DNA from: an uncultured Methanobrevibacter sp. | GTDB lineage: Archaea > Methanobacteriota > Methanobacteria > Methanobacteriales > Methanobacteriaceae | Length of the DNA: 57,207 bases | Assembly (NCBI RefSeq): GCF_902788255.1 | Contig: NZ_CADAJR010000020.1 | Span: forward strand, 1-57,207 | Direction: 5' to 3' | Part shown: in pieces, positions 45,588 through 54,763 of the stretch | Position numbering within the stretch: position 1 is the first letter of the stretch | Layout: each line of letters starts with the position of its first letter | Translations under genes and position numbers: made by a program | Notes under the pieces: model-generated | Seen by the model: only the letters and a program-made list of their open reading frames with translations | Databases searched by the model: none | Told to the model about the DNA's origin: nothing

Positions 45588-47505
45588 GTGATGATAGTTT
45601 TTAAAAATCAGGTTAAATTTGCATTGATTCTATCGATATTCACATTATTCTGCATTTCTGCCGTTTGTGCGGGGGATATAAATTCAACTGGCACATTGGC
45701 TGTTGATTATGCAGATGATGAGATTGAATCCAATGTTGATTTGGATGAATCTGGTGAGGGTGAAGTTTTAGGAGATAAGGAAACTCCCTCAATTCAGGTT
45801 AACTCCACAGAAGTCACAACAGGTGGGGAAATTGAAATTTCTCTTAAGGATTCGAATAATGTTTCTTTAGCCAATAAGGATTTAACCGCAATAATTAATG
45901 ATGAAGACCATAAGATTTCTACAAATGATAACGGGATAGCGCTCTTAAAATTGAGTTTGCCTGCAAAATCATACATTTTGCAAGTCATTTTCAAGGGAGA
46001 CGATGTTTATTCCCCGATAAATAAAACATTCAATATAGATGTTTTAAAGATGGACACAATACTTACTCCAATAGGTAGCAGTGTGATTTATGGAAAATAT
46101 TTCTATTCTGATTTAACTGATGTTTATGGTACTTCAATAGATGGGGCTGAACTATCATTTAAAATAAATGGTAAGACTTATACTGTAAAAACCAATGATG
46201 ATGGTCGTGCAAAATTAAAGATCACTTTAGCTTCTGGAAAATATTCTTTGGTCATCGGTTATGATGGAAATGAGTATTACAATTCAATTTCAAAGACAAT
46301 AAATTTGATTGTTCGTGCATCAACTTCCCTTGTGGTTGGAAATTCAATACTTTTAACCAACGGATATTTGAGAATTTATATGAAGAGTAATGAACAGTCT
46401 GCAATTTCCAAAAAAAACTGTAAAAATTACCATCAACAACAAGGTGTATACCAAAAGGACAAATTCAGAGGGAATTATAGTCTTTAAACCGAAACTGGGA
46501 ACCGGAACCCTTAAGATAACTGTTGAATTTGGTGGAACAACATATGTTGGCGAATCTTCAGCTCAAAAACAGGTTAAGGGAATTAAAGGCAATCCTAGAA
46601 ACCCTTTCATATCAAAGATTTCATTAAGGAATGGTGTTCCCAATGTGGATTATATGTTCGGAAGTTATGTGATGGCTGATGGTGATATGAAATATTCCCT
46701 GACCAAAGCCCAATATAAGGCAGTCATTAAAAGGGACAGCTACTGTCTGTATTTGAACAATAAATTAAGCAAATACACAGTTTTCAAATCAAAGGCCGAA
46801 CCGAAACTTAGCCATATCATCAAAAGGGAAAAGTGGAATGTGATTGAAAGGGCCATCAACACCAAGATTGTTAAGAAAAACAAGAATGGCTATTGGCCGG
46901 GTACAATCACCGTTTCTCTAAAGGGAAAATCATACACCTATCCTGAGGTGAGGGATGTGCAGAATACCGGTTACACCTGCGGACCTACAGCAAGCAGCAT
47001 GTGCACACAGGTTTTAAGAAACTATTACTGTGAAAAGTATCTTGCCCAGAATGGGGATGCAACTCCTTCCGAAGGATCCAGTACCAAAGGCCTTAAAAGG
47101 GCTTTGGAAAAGTTTAATTTCAAATGCAGCATCTATTATAAAAGCTCATTCAATAAAGCCTTAAAACAGCTTAAGAAAGGTGGCAGCGCTTTGGTGTTCC
47201 ATACATGGGGACATTTCGTATCCATTCTGGATATCAGTAATGACGGCAAGAAGATACTGGTTGGAAATCCTTCAGGAGACTATGATTATGGAAGTCATGA
47301 CATTCCAACAAAATGGTTGACTGTCAGTTATATGAAAAAGCGTTTCAATAACTATGACACCTCAGGTCTGATTGTCAAATTGAAGTATAACCTGAAAAAG
47401 GCCACCAAAAAGAATGTCAATAATTTCTATTACAGTATGGGAACCAAATGGTCTCGTCAAAATACCAATGAGAGATTGGTTCAAATTCAGGCCAATTTCT
47501 ATTGA
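45588..47505 (+). pseudogene. Secreted adhesin-like protein with C39-like peptidase, frameshifted at an A8 tract
   Basis: A signal peptide (QVKFALILSIFTLFCISAVCAG) is followed by Ig-like repeats (DLTAIINDEDHKISTNDNG, DVYGTSIDGAELSFKINGK). The first frame stops at 46487, but the coding content continues in another frame (TVKITINNKVYTKRTNSEG) to 47505. Dropping one A from the A8 tract at about 46410-46417 restores a single protein of about 640 residues. The C-terminal domain is a C39-like cysteine peptidase (VQNTGYTCGPTASSM with Cys at 46978-46980, and HTWGHFVSIL with His at 47212-47214). Similar domains act on, or bind, pseudomurein. Phase variation, decay or sequencing error are all possible. 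Confidence 0.8.
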
Positions 47506-47616
47506 ATAATTTAAAATTTCTTTCTTTTTTTTTAATTTTTTTTCATTACCAAATGCTCTCTAATACTTTATAAACTAGTTTGTTCTAATATTATATAACA
47601 AAATTAGGAGAGTATT

Positions 47617-50502
47617 ATGGCAAACGACGATAAAAAACAAATAGTCATAAAGGGTGCACGTGAACATAATCTGCAGGATATTGATGTCAGTGTTCCACGT
47701 GACGAATTCATTGTAATTACTGGCCTTAGTGGGTCTGGAAAGTCTTCTCTTGCTTTTGATACAATTTATGCTGAAGGACAGCGTAGATATGTTGAATCAT
47801 TGTCTGCCTATGCAAGACAATTTCTGGGGCAGATGAAAAAACCTGAAATGGAATCCATTGAAGGACTGTCTCCGGCTATTTCAATAGACCAGAAAACAAC
47901 AAGAGAGAATCCAAGATCAACTGTTGGTACAATTACAGAAATCTATGATTATCTGAGATTATTATTTGCAAGAATAGGTATTCCTCACTGTCCGAATTGT
48001 GGACGTGAGATCTCACACCAGACACTTGGTCAAATAGGAGATGCAATCATCGAAGAGGGTGAAGGTGTAAAAATCCAGATACTGGCACCGATTGTCCGTG
48101 ATAAGAAGGGCCAATTCAAGGATGTTCTTGAAGATCTTAGAAACAAGGGATTTGTAAGGGTTCGTGTTGATGGTGAAATCCGTGATTTGGATGAGGACAT
48201 AAGCCTTGCAAAAACCTACAGACATGATATTGATGTCATTGTTGACAGGCTTAAAATCAGAAAGAACGTTGACTTTAAGCGCAGACTGGTTGATTCACTT
48301 GAAACAGCTTCAGAGCTGACCGAAGGATTAATCACAGTTCTGTTTGACAATGGTGAGGAATACGAGAAGAAATATTCCGAACACTTTGCATGTGTTCACT
48401 GCGGAATAAACTTCGAGGAGCTGACTCCAAGGATGTTCTCATTCAATGCTCCACAGGGGGCATGTCCTGAATGTAACGGTATAGGTTCAAAAATGGAAAT
48501 TGACCCCGACTTGGTTGTTCCGGACAAATCATTGTCTTTGAGTGAAGGGGCGATTGTTCCTTGGGCAAGTTCAGCAAAAAGGGAAAACTATTATTTCCAG
48601 ATGCTGGATGCCGTATCAAAGCACTTCAAGTTCAGCATGGACACACCATTCGAGGAACTTTCAAAGGAACACCAGGAAATACTTCTTTTCGGCTGTAACG
48701 AAAAAATACCATTCAATTTCAAAAGAAGAAACAAGTCTTATATGGTGAACCGTAAATTTGAGGGTGTTGTTCCAAGAATGCAAAGGCTATACTTCGAAAC
48801 AAAATCAAGCTATTCAAGAAAATACCTCTCAAGGTTCATGTCTGACAGGAAGTGTCATGTCTGTGACGGTAAACGTCTAAAACCTGAAGTTTTGGCCGTA
48901 ACTGTTGGTGGAAAATCAATCATTGACGTTTGTGACATGGCAATCAAGGATTCCTATCAGTTCTTCCAGGATTTGGAACTGACTGAAAGGGAAAACTTCA
49001 TCGCAAAAGAAGTTTTAAAAGAAATTAAGGAACGTTTAAGCTTTTTGGTGGAAGTGGGACTTGATTATCTGTCTATGTCAAGGGCATCAGGTACATTATC
49101 CGGTGGTGAGGCCCAAAGGATTAGACTGGCCACACAAATCGGTTCTGGTCTTGTCGGTGTATTGTATATTCTTGATGAACCAAGTATCGGTTTGCACCAA
49201 AGAGACAACATCAAACTTATTGAAGCATTGAAAAGACTTAAAGACCTTGGAAATACATTGGTTGTCGTTGAACACGATGAGGAAACCATCTTATCAGCAG
49301 ACCATGTGGTGGATATAGGTCCAGGTGCAGGTGAACATGGTGGTAAGGTCGTAGCTCAGGGAACACCATTGGATATCATGAACAATCCTGACTCCATTAC
49401 TGGCCAATACATTTCAAGAGCACTTAAGATTGATATTCCAAAGGAAAGAAGACCTGGAAATGGTAAATTCATTAAAATCATTGGTGCTGAACAGAACAAT
49501 CTCAAGGATATTGATGTTGAAATACCATTGGGCAAATTCACCTGTGTGACCGGTGTGAGTGGTTCAGGTAAAAGCAGTCTGATTAATGAAATTCTCTATA
49601 AGGGAGCACACGGTAAGCTGTCCAGGAAATTCATGTTTGCAGGCAAGTACAAGGAAATTGAAGGTTTGGAAAATATTGATAAGGTTATTGCAATTGATCA
49701 AAAGCCTATTGGAAGAACTCCTAGGTCAAACCCTGCAACATACACAGGAGTATTCACTGACATCCGTGATCTCTTTGCCAACACTCCAGAGTCAAAGGCA
49801 AGGGGTTACAAGCCTGGAAGATTCTCATTCAACGTTAAGGGTGGAAGATGTGAAGCATGTTCCGGTGACGGTATCGTTCAGATTGAAATGCACTTTTTAG
49901 CTGATGTATATGTGCCGTGTGAAGTCTGTGGCGGTAAAAGATACAACGAGGAGACATTGGATATCCGTTACAAGGGTAAGAATATTTATGAAGTTCTTGA
50001 AATGACTGTTGAGGAAGCATTGGAATTCTTTGAAAACATTCCAAAAATCACCAAAAAGCTTCAGACATTGTATGATGTTGGTTTAGGCTATATGAAGATT
50101 GGACAGCCTGCAACAACATTGTCCGGTGGGGAAGCTCAAAGGATTAAGCTTGCAAAAGAACTGTCAAGAACAAGTACAGGTAAGACTTTATATATTCTTG
50201 ATGAACCGACAACCGGTCTTCACTTTGCAGACATTAAAAGGTTGTTGGAGGTTCTTTCAAGACTTACCGATGCCGGCAATTCCGTTGTTGTCATTGAACA
50301 CAACCTTGATGTCATCAAGACAGCAGACCATATCATTGACCTCGGTCCTGAAGGTGGGGACGGCGGAGGTCAGGTCATTGCTACCGGAACACCTGAAGAG
50401 GTTGCGGAAGCCGGAACATACACCGGTGAGTTTTTAGAGCGTATGCTTAATGAAAACATCACTCCATATGCAAAAGAATTGGTGGAAGATATTGGAAAGT
50501 AA
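47617..50502 (+). CDS. uvrA: Excinuclease ABC subunit A
   Basis: A 961-residue UvrA, the damage-recognition ATPase of nucleotide excision repair. It has two ABC ATPase halves: GLSGSGKS (36-43) and GVSGSGKSS, each with LSGGEAQRI signatures, and zinc fingers ([18 protein letters not shown]...[16 protein letters not shown]...CEVCGGKRY). Length and order are standard. The start has an AGGAGAG-like site. It is monocistronic here, separate from uvrB by the adhesin-like gene. Confidence 0.98.
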   Translation: MANDDKKQIVIKGAREHNLQDIDVSVPRDEFIVITGLSGSGKSSLAFDTIYAEGQRRYVESLSAYARQFLGQMKKPEMESIEGLSPAISIDQKTTRENPRSTVGTITEIYDYLRLLFARIGIPHCPNCGREISHQTLGQIGDAIIEEGEGVKIQILAPIVRDKKGQFKDVLEDLRNKGFVRVRVDGEIRDLDEDISLAKTYRHDIDVIVDRLKIRKNVDFKRRLVDSLETASELTEGLITVLFDNGEEYEKKYSEHFACVHCGINFEELTPRMFSFNAPQGACPECNGIGSKMEIDPDLVVPDKSLSLSEGAIVPWASSAKRENYYFQMLDAVSKHFKFSMDTPFEELSKEHQEILLFGCNEKIPFNFKRRNKSYMVNRKFEGVVPRMQRLYFETKSSYSRKYLSRFMSDRKCHVCDGKRLKPEVLAVTVGGKSIIDVCDMAIKDSYQFFQDLELTERENFIAKEVLKEIKERLSFLVEVGLDYLSMSRASGTLSGGEAQRIRLATQIGSGLVGVLYILDEPSIGLHQRDNIKLIEALKRLKDLGNTLVVVEHDEETILSADHVVDIGPGAGEHGGKVVAQGTPLDIMNNPDSITGQYISRALKIDIPKERRPGNGKFIKIIGAEQNNLKDIDVEIPLGKFTCVTGVSGSGKSSLINEILYKGAHGKLSRKFMFAGKYKEIEGLENIDKVIAIDQKPIGRTPRSNPATYTGVFTDIRDLFANTPESKARGYKPGRFSFNVKGGRCEACSGDGIVQIEMHFLADVYVPCEVCGGKRYNEETLDIRYKGKNIYEVLEMTVEEALEFFENIPKITKKLQTLYDVGLGYMKIGQPATTLSGGEAQRIKLAKELSRTSTGKTLYILDEPTTGLHFADIKRLLEVLSRLTDAGNSVVVIEHNLDVIKTADHIIDLGPEGGDGGGQVIATGTPEEVAEAGTYTGEFLERMLNENITPYAKELVEDIGK

Positions 50503-50629
50503 TATTTTTCACTTTATTTTTTACTTTTTTCAACTATTTTTCTTATCACTAAACGATTAAATGTTCATTTAACTTTTTCAAGGATTATTTAAGCAAATTT
50601 AAATAATATGTTGAATATAATTTATTATT

Positions 50630-50671
50630 AAAGAGTATATTCTCAATGCTCTTTTTACCTAGGTGATTTAA
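50630..50671 (+). promoter_or_regulatory. Leader of the DUF2193 gene with a small hairpin
   Basis: AAAGAG (50630-50635) and CTCTTT (50649-50654) can form a 6-bp stem followed by TT and the AGGTGAT ribosome site. TATA-like AATTTAAATAA lies at about 50598-50608. It could be an attenuator-like element or chance. Confidence 0.35.
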
Positions 50672-52171
50672 ATGAGAGAGTTATATGAAAAGATGATTGA
50701 CGAAGCAATGGCAGCTCAAAAGGCTGACGTTGCTGTTATATCAGAAAACAGATACAATGACTTTAAAATAACTGATGCAAAACCATATGCTGATGCTGTA
50801 TCTGGTATGAAAGCGTTGGACAACCAAGCAGAATCTGTAATTAACTTACACAAGGAATCTGTTAAAAACCATTATGAAATCTTGTCTTCCATTACAGACA
50901 CTTTACAATGTGAAGACGACCCATTCATTGAACACTTCCAAACCCCACCTGTCCTTGAAATCTTATGCGAAGAAGATGGGGACTTTGCTGACAGTGTCGA
51001 TAAATTCATTGCAGAAATTGCAAACAGTGAAGCATTAATCGCTAAAGAATCAATCAGAAGATATGGTGGATTCTACGGACCTACTTGTGTAGTGGACTTT
51101 GCATTGATGCCTGGAAGTACAAGTAATGTTGTAAACCAAATTTTAACCAAAATGGACATTCCAGTACATCACAAACAAGGTATTCTATCTGCAAAATCCT
51201 GGGGTATGAACACATCCTACGGTATCGGTGATGCATTTGCAAATGCTATTGAAGACGGCTTAACTGCTGCTCAAGCAACCGAAAAGGAAATTGAAACATT
51301 ACAAATGATTTACAAAACTCCTATTGAAGGACAAGGTGTATTAATGGATGATGCAAATCATTCCTCCTTTGATGTAAGGGACTACATGAACAAGTATAAA
51401 AAGGCAATGACTCCTGTTGTAAAAGCAGCAATGGATGACGGCGTGCACTACGGTAACATTGTAACCGTGCCAGCATACTGTGTAGGGGACATTGGACACC
51501 ACATCGGTCAATCCACATACAACATGTGTAAAGATGATGTGACAATGGCAATTATCCAAGCAACCGCTGGTGTAATTGAAAACTCACTTAGAAACAACCT
51601 TGACGTATTTAAAACACCATTTGACGTATTGAAACTTTCAACTGGTGCATCTGCTTGTGCAACTGAATTCTTACTTGAATTGGACGGTTTCACAGCTCCT
51701 ATGGTTGTTGACATGTTGAACAAAAGATTCCACAACTACGTACAACAATATCCAAAAAGAGGCGCAGCTGCTGAACTCCACAACTGTGACTTCATGGACA
51801 TGATTTACAGAGGATTCAACGCAATGAGTAACGCAAGGAAAATGAGATCTTCCGCTGGATTTGAAATAATTCCAAGAATCAAAGGTATGGAAGTTGACTT
51901 CACCTCCATCCTAGAAAATGAAGTTCTAATGAATCCACAAAGATACACCTATCCTGCATGTGCAATTACAGTAAGATTCTCATCACTTATGAGATTAGCT
52001 GACTATCCATGTCTTTTAACATCAGAACCAATTACAGCAACCATGATGACAAACATCATTGCGCTTGACAAGGAAACTCCTGGTTCTCCTGTAAGAGGAT
52101 GTAAACAATGTGCTTCTGCATGTCTTGCAGACAACAAACACGAATACTGTCAATGGAGAGAAGCAGTTTAG
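50672..52171 (+). CDS. DUF2193-family protein
   Basis: A 499-residue soluble protein found in methanogens (DUF2193, by recall). It has no signal peptide. Notable segments are IRRYGGFYGPTCVVDFALMPG, PAYCVGDIGHHIGQSTYNMC and KLSTGASACATEF. The C-terminus has four cysteines, GCKQCASACLADNKHEYC, which could hold an Fe-S cluster or zinc. AGGTGAT lies 8 bases upstream of the ATG. The MIP channel gene follows after 8 bases, so the two are one operon. Function unknown; cluster-bearing enzyme acting on a small neutral substrate is inference. Confidence 0.85.
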   Translation: MRELYEKMIDEAMAAQKADVAVISENRYNDFKITDAKPYADAVSGMKALDNQAESVINLHKESVKNHYEILSSITDTLQCEDDPFIEHFQTPPVLEILCEEDGDFADSVDKFIAEIANSEALIAKESIRRYGGFYGPTCVVDFALMPGSTSNVVNQILTKMDIPVHHKQGILSAKSWGMNTSYGIGDAFANAIEDGLTAAQATEKEIETLQMIYKTPIEGQGVLMDDANHSSFDVRDYMNKYKKAMTPVVKAAMDDGVHYGNIVTVPAYCVGDIGHHIGQSTYNMCKDDVTMAIIQATAGVIENSLRNNLDVFKTPFDVLKLSTGASACATEFLLELDGFTAPMVVDMLNKRFHNYVQQYPKRGAAAELHNCDFMDMIYRGFNAMSNARKMRSSAGFEIIPRIKGMEVDFTSILENEVLMNPQRYTYPACAITVRFSSLMRLADYPCLLTSEPITATMMTNIIALDKETPGSPVRGCKQCASACLADNKHEYCQWREAV

Positions 52172-52179
52172 GCGATCAT

Positions 52180-52953
52180 ATGACTTGTAACATTAGAAAA
52201 AAATTTTTTGCTGAACTCTTAGGAACCTTTTTCCTTGTATTTTTCGGTACAGGTTCTGCTGTTGTGACACTTTTGGTTTCACAGAGCATTGACCCTGCAA
52301 ATGTCGGAATCGGTATTCTTGGAGGTTTGGGTGATTGGATTGCAATTGCATTGGTATTTGGTCTTACTGTAATGATATGTATATATGTATTTGGTAAGAT
52401 TTCTGGTGCACATCTGAATCCTGCAGTAACAATAGGGCTGCTAGTCACTAAAAACATCGCTTTAATTGACAGTATTTATTATATTGTTGCTCAAGTTATT
52501 GGTGCATGTTTAGGAAGTATCGCTTTATTCCTATGCTTGGGCGCTCCGGCAGTAACCGTTGGAGGATTGGGTGCAACAGCTCCTGGACTTGGTGTAAGTT
52601 ATATGCAGGCAATGTTTGCTGAATTCCTTGGAACCTTTTTCCTTATGATGGTTGTAATGGGTGTGGCTGTTGATAAAAAAGCAGAACCTGGTTTTGCAGG
52701 AATATCAATTGGTATGACTGTTGCTGCTGTAATTGCTGTTCTTGGAGCATTTACCGGTGCTTCAATTAATCCTGCACGTACATTTGGGCCATACTTGATG
52801 GATATGATTTTAGGAGGTCAAAACCTTTGGGCATACTTCCCAATCTATCTGGTTGGACCGATTTTAGGTGCAATCTGTGCGGCATTTGCATATGCATATC
52901 TTGCAAAAGACAGTGGGGTCTGTGAACTTCCACAACCGTTTAATGATGAATAA
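52180..52953 (+). CDS. MIP-family aquaporin/aquaglyceroporin
   Basis: A 257-residue six-helix MIP channel. The start is MTCNIRKKFFAELLGTFF (ATG 52180), because the longer frame would run into the upstream gene. The two NPA boxes are HLNPAVT (Asn80) and SINPARTFGP (Asn197). Such channels pass water and small neutral solutes; AqpM of methanogens passes water, CO2 and glycerol. Coupling with DUF2193 suggests that this protein's substrate may enter or leave through it, but that is inference. Confidence 0.96.
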   Translation: MTCNIRKKFFAELLGTFFLVFFGTGSAVVTLLVSQSIDPANVGIGILGGLGDWIAIALVFGLTVMICIYVFGKISGAHLNPAVTIGLLVTKNIALIDSIYYIVAQVIGACLGSIALFLCLGAPAVTVGGLGATAPGLGVSYMQAMFAEFLGTFFLMMVVMGVAVDKKAEPGFAGISIGMTVAAVIAVLGAFTGASINPARTFGPYLMDMILGGQNLWAYFPIYLVGPILGAICAAFAYAYLAKDSGVCELPQPFNDE

Positions 52954-52990
52954 TTCATTTTGAATTATTCACTTTTTTTCCTTTTTTTGA
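52948..52990 (+). terminator. Terminator of the DUF2193/MIP operon
   Basis: GAATAATTCA (52948-52957) and TGAATTATTC (52961-52970) form a perfect 10-bp stem with a TTT loop, followed by a T-run. It overlaps the stop codon. Confidence 0.9.
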
Positions 52991-53046
52991 TAAACTTTTT
53001 AATTAAGTAACACTAATATTATAGTAATTACTTTTAAGGTGATATA

Positions 53047-53916
53047 TTGAACTTTAACATTAAGGAAGCTTTTTTAATATTTATTAGAGGACTCTTTATG
53101 GGTTCGGCTGATATTGTTCCAGGAGTATCTGGAGGAACAATCGCACTGATTACTGGAATTTACGGTCATTTGATTGAGGCAATAAGTAACATCAAGTTTG
53201 GATTTGTAAGACCACTACTCAAAGGAAATTTCAGGGGATTCTGGACACAACTGCTTGAAGAAATAGATTTCAAATTTTTCATACCTCTGATTTTGGGTAT
53301 TGGGGTAGCATTCCTGACCCTTGCAAAGGTGGTCACATACTGCATGGACTATCACACTGCAATGACATTCTCATTCTTTTTGGGATTGATTATAGCTTCA
53401 GCAGTAATATTGTTTAGAAAAATAGAAAGAATCAACATCAAACATGTTGTTTTTGCTGTCATCGGTTTGATTTTAACTTATATATTTGTCAGCTTAAACC
53501 CTATATCCGGAAACCACTCTTTAATCGTCATATTCCTTTCAGGAATGATTGCCATTTGTGCAATGATCTTGCCAGGTATTTCAGGTTCATTTTTACTTTT
53601 GCTTTTAGGCCAGTATGAATACATGTTAAATGCGCTTCATCAATTGCATTTTTCAGAAATCATTGTTTTTGTCGTTGGAGCCCTTATTGGAATACTTGGA
53701 TTTTCCAAAATACTGAATTATCTGCTTAAAAACTATGAAGAGTTGACAATGGCATTCCTTATTGGTGTAATGCTTGGATCTCTAAAAGTTCCTGCAGTTG
53801 AGATTGCAAATTCAGTAAGCGTTAACATTGGCGGATTGTTGCCATGTGTAATTGTTGCAGTAATCGGATTTGTATTGATTATTGTTTTGGAAACTAGATT
53901 TGATTATATAGAATAA
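53047..53916 (+). CDS. DUF368 membrane protein (polyprenyl-phosphate translocase family)
   Basis: A 289-residue, about nine-helix membrane protein. The N-terminal SADIVPGVSGGTIALITGIYG and internal MILPGISGSFLLLLLGQYEYML are the two half-repeats that define DUF368, recently linked to undecaprenyl-phosphate recycling in bacteria. In a pseudomurein-walled archaeon it would recycle the wall or glycan lipid carrier (inference). The start is TTG, decided by AAGGTGAT 5-6 bases upstream. It is convergent with a MarR gene. Confidence 0.92.
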   Translation: MNFNIKEAFLIFIRGLFMGSADIVPGVSGGTIALITGIYGHLIEAISNIKFGFVRPLLKGNFRGFWTQLLEEIDFKFFIPLILGIGVAFLTLAKVVTYCMDYHTAMTFSFFLGLIIASAVILFRKIERINIKHVVFAVIGLILTYIFVSLNPISGNHSLIVIFLSGMIAICAMILPGISGSFLLLLLGQYEYMLNALHQLHFSEIIVFVVGALIGILGFSKILNYLLKNYEELTMAFLIGVMLGSLKVPAVEIANSVSVNIGGLLPCVIVAVIGFVLIIVLETRFDYIE

Positions 53917-53935
53917 TCAAATCATTCAATTTCTT
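53897..53935. terminator. Shared terminator of DUF368 and MarR genes
   Basis: GATTTGATTAT (53897-53907) and ATAATCAAATC (53913-53923) form a perfect 11-bp stem overlapping the ends of both convergent genes. A T-rich tract follows on the plus strand. Confidence 0.75.
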
Positions 53936-54479
53936 TTCTAAAAATAGGTATTGAATCGGTTTTATTCACTACTAAAATTAATTTTTTCAGCAATATTCTT
54001 AATATGTGGAGCTCTTCAGGTGACATATGTTCATTTAAATAATCTTCAGATTTTCTTGAGAAGTTCATTGATAAATTGGCTACCGTTTTACCTTTTTCAG
54101 TTAGTTCAACGATTTTTTTCCTTTTATCGTTTTCATCAATTTTTCGTGTAATCAACTCTTTTTTTTCCAAATTATTAATTTCACGAGTGGTTGTAACTTC
54201 ATTTGAGTTTAAAATGGATGCAATTGTTTCCTGATTGAGATTATCTTTATTGTATAGGATTAATATTATATATACTTGTTTTGCAGTCAAATCAAAATCT
54301 TTAAGGTTCATATTTAAGTAGGTGGAATAATGTCGAAAAATGCTTTCTATAAAAAATCCTAAGGGCACTTCATCGATTTCAGTAGTGTCAATATTTGTTA
54401 TATCTTTAATAATTCTATTTGTTTTTTTGTTGGAATGATAATTTTTCTCAGCATTGTTGATTTTTGTATAATTTTCCAT
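53922..54479 (-). CDS. MarR-family transcriptional regulator
   Basis: A 185-residue MarR-type winged-helix protein (start at MENYTKIN, chosen because TATA-like AGTATAAAT lies just upstream). The DNA-binding core is QETIASILNSNEVTTTREINNLEKKELITRKIDENDKRKKIVELTEKGK. The N-terminal extension is charged. It may regulate its own gene or the neighbouring 54.6-kb element: a perfect 26-bp palindrome lies 106 bp upstream. Effector unknown. Confidence 0.9.
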   Translation of the reverse strand: MENYTKINNAEKNYHSNKKTNRIIKDITNIDTTEIDEVPLGFFIESIFRHYSTYLNMNLKDFDLTAKQVYIILILYNKDNLNQETIASILNSNEVTTTREINNLEKKELITRKIDENDKRKKIVELTEKGKTVANLSMNFSRKSEDYLNEHMSPEELHILRILLKKLILVVNKTDSIPIFRKEIE

Positions 54480-54584
54480 ATTATTTATTTTGTAAAATGT
54501 AATATTTATACTAAATAATTTCACATGTAATTAATTAATTTAATAAAAACATTAAAATATAAGGATATAAAAAGATATTATTAT

Positions 54585-54610
54585 AAATTACTTACAATTG
54601 TAAGTAATTT
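54585..54610. promoter_or_regulatory. Perfect 26-bp palindrome, probable operator
   Basis: AAATTACTTACAA is immediately followed by its exact reverse complement, centred between 54597 and 54598. A TATA-like ATTATAAAT lies at its 5' end on the plus strand. The symmetry and position by a MarR gene suggest an operator for a plus-strand transcript starting near 54610. Confidence 0.7.
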
Positions 54611-54620
54611 TTTTCATGAT

Positions 54621-54720
54621 AAAGTGTTTAAAGTGAAGTTTCCAAATAATGCCTATTATTGGGGGAATTGTTTTCATTCACCTATTAGTTCACTTTTAAA
54701 CACTTTATTTTTTTTAAGTA
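54621..54720 (+). ncRNA. Candidate structured RNA with poly-U end
   Basis: A 17-bp outer stem joins AAAGTGTTTAAAGTGAA (54621-54637) with its complement at 54689-54706 (one bulged T). Inside, CCAAATAAT (54641-54649) nearly pairs with ATTATTGG across GCCT, and GAAT/ATTC can form a third short stem. A T-run follows at 54708-54716. A TATA-like box and the 26-bp palindrome lie just upstream. It could be a small RNA, a large terminator or a MITE relic. Confidence 0.45.
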
Positions 54721-54763
54721 TTTTTTAAAATTTATTAATAATTAATTATATAACATTTATACA

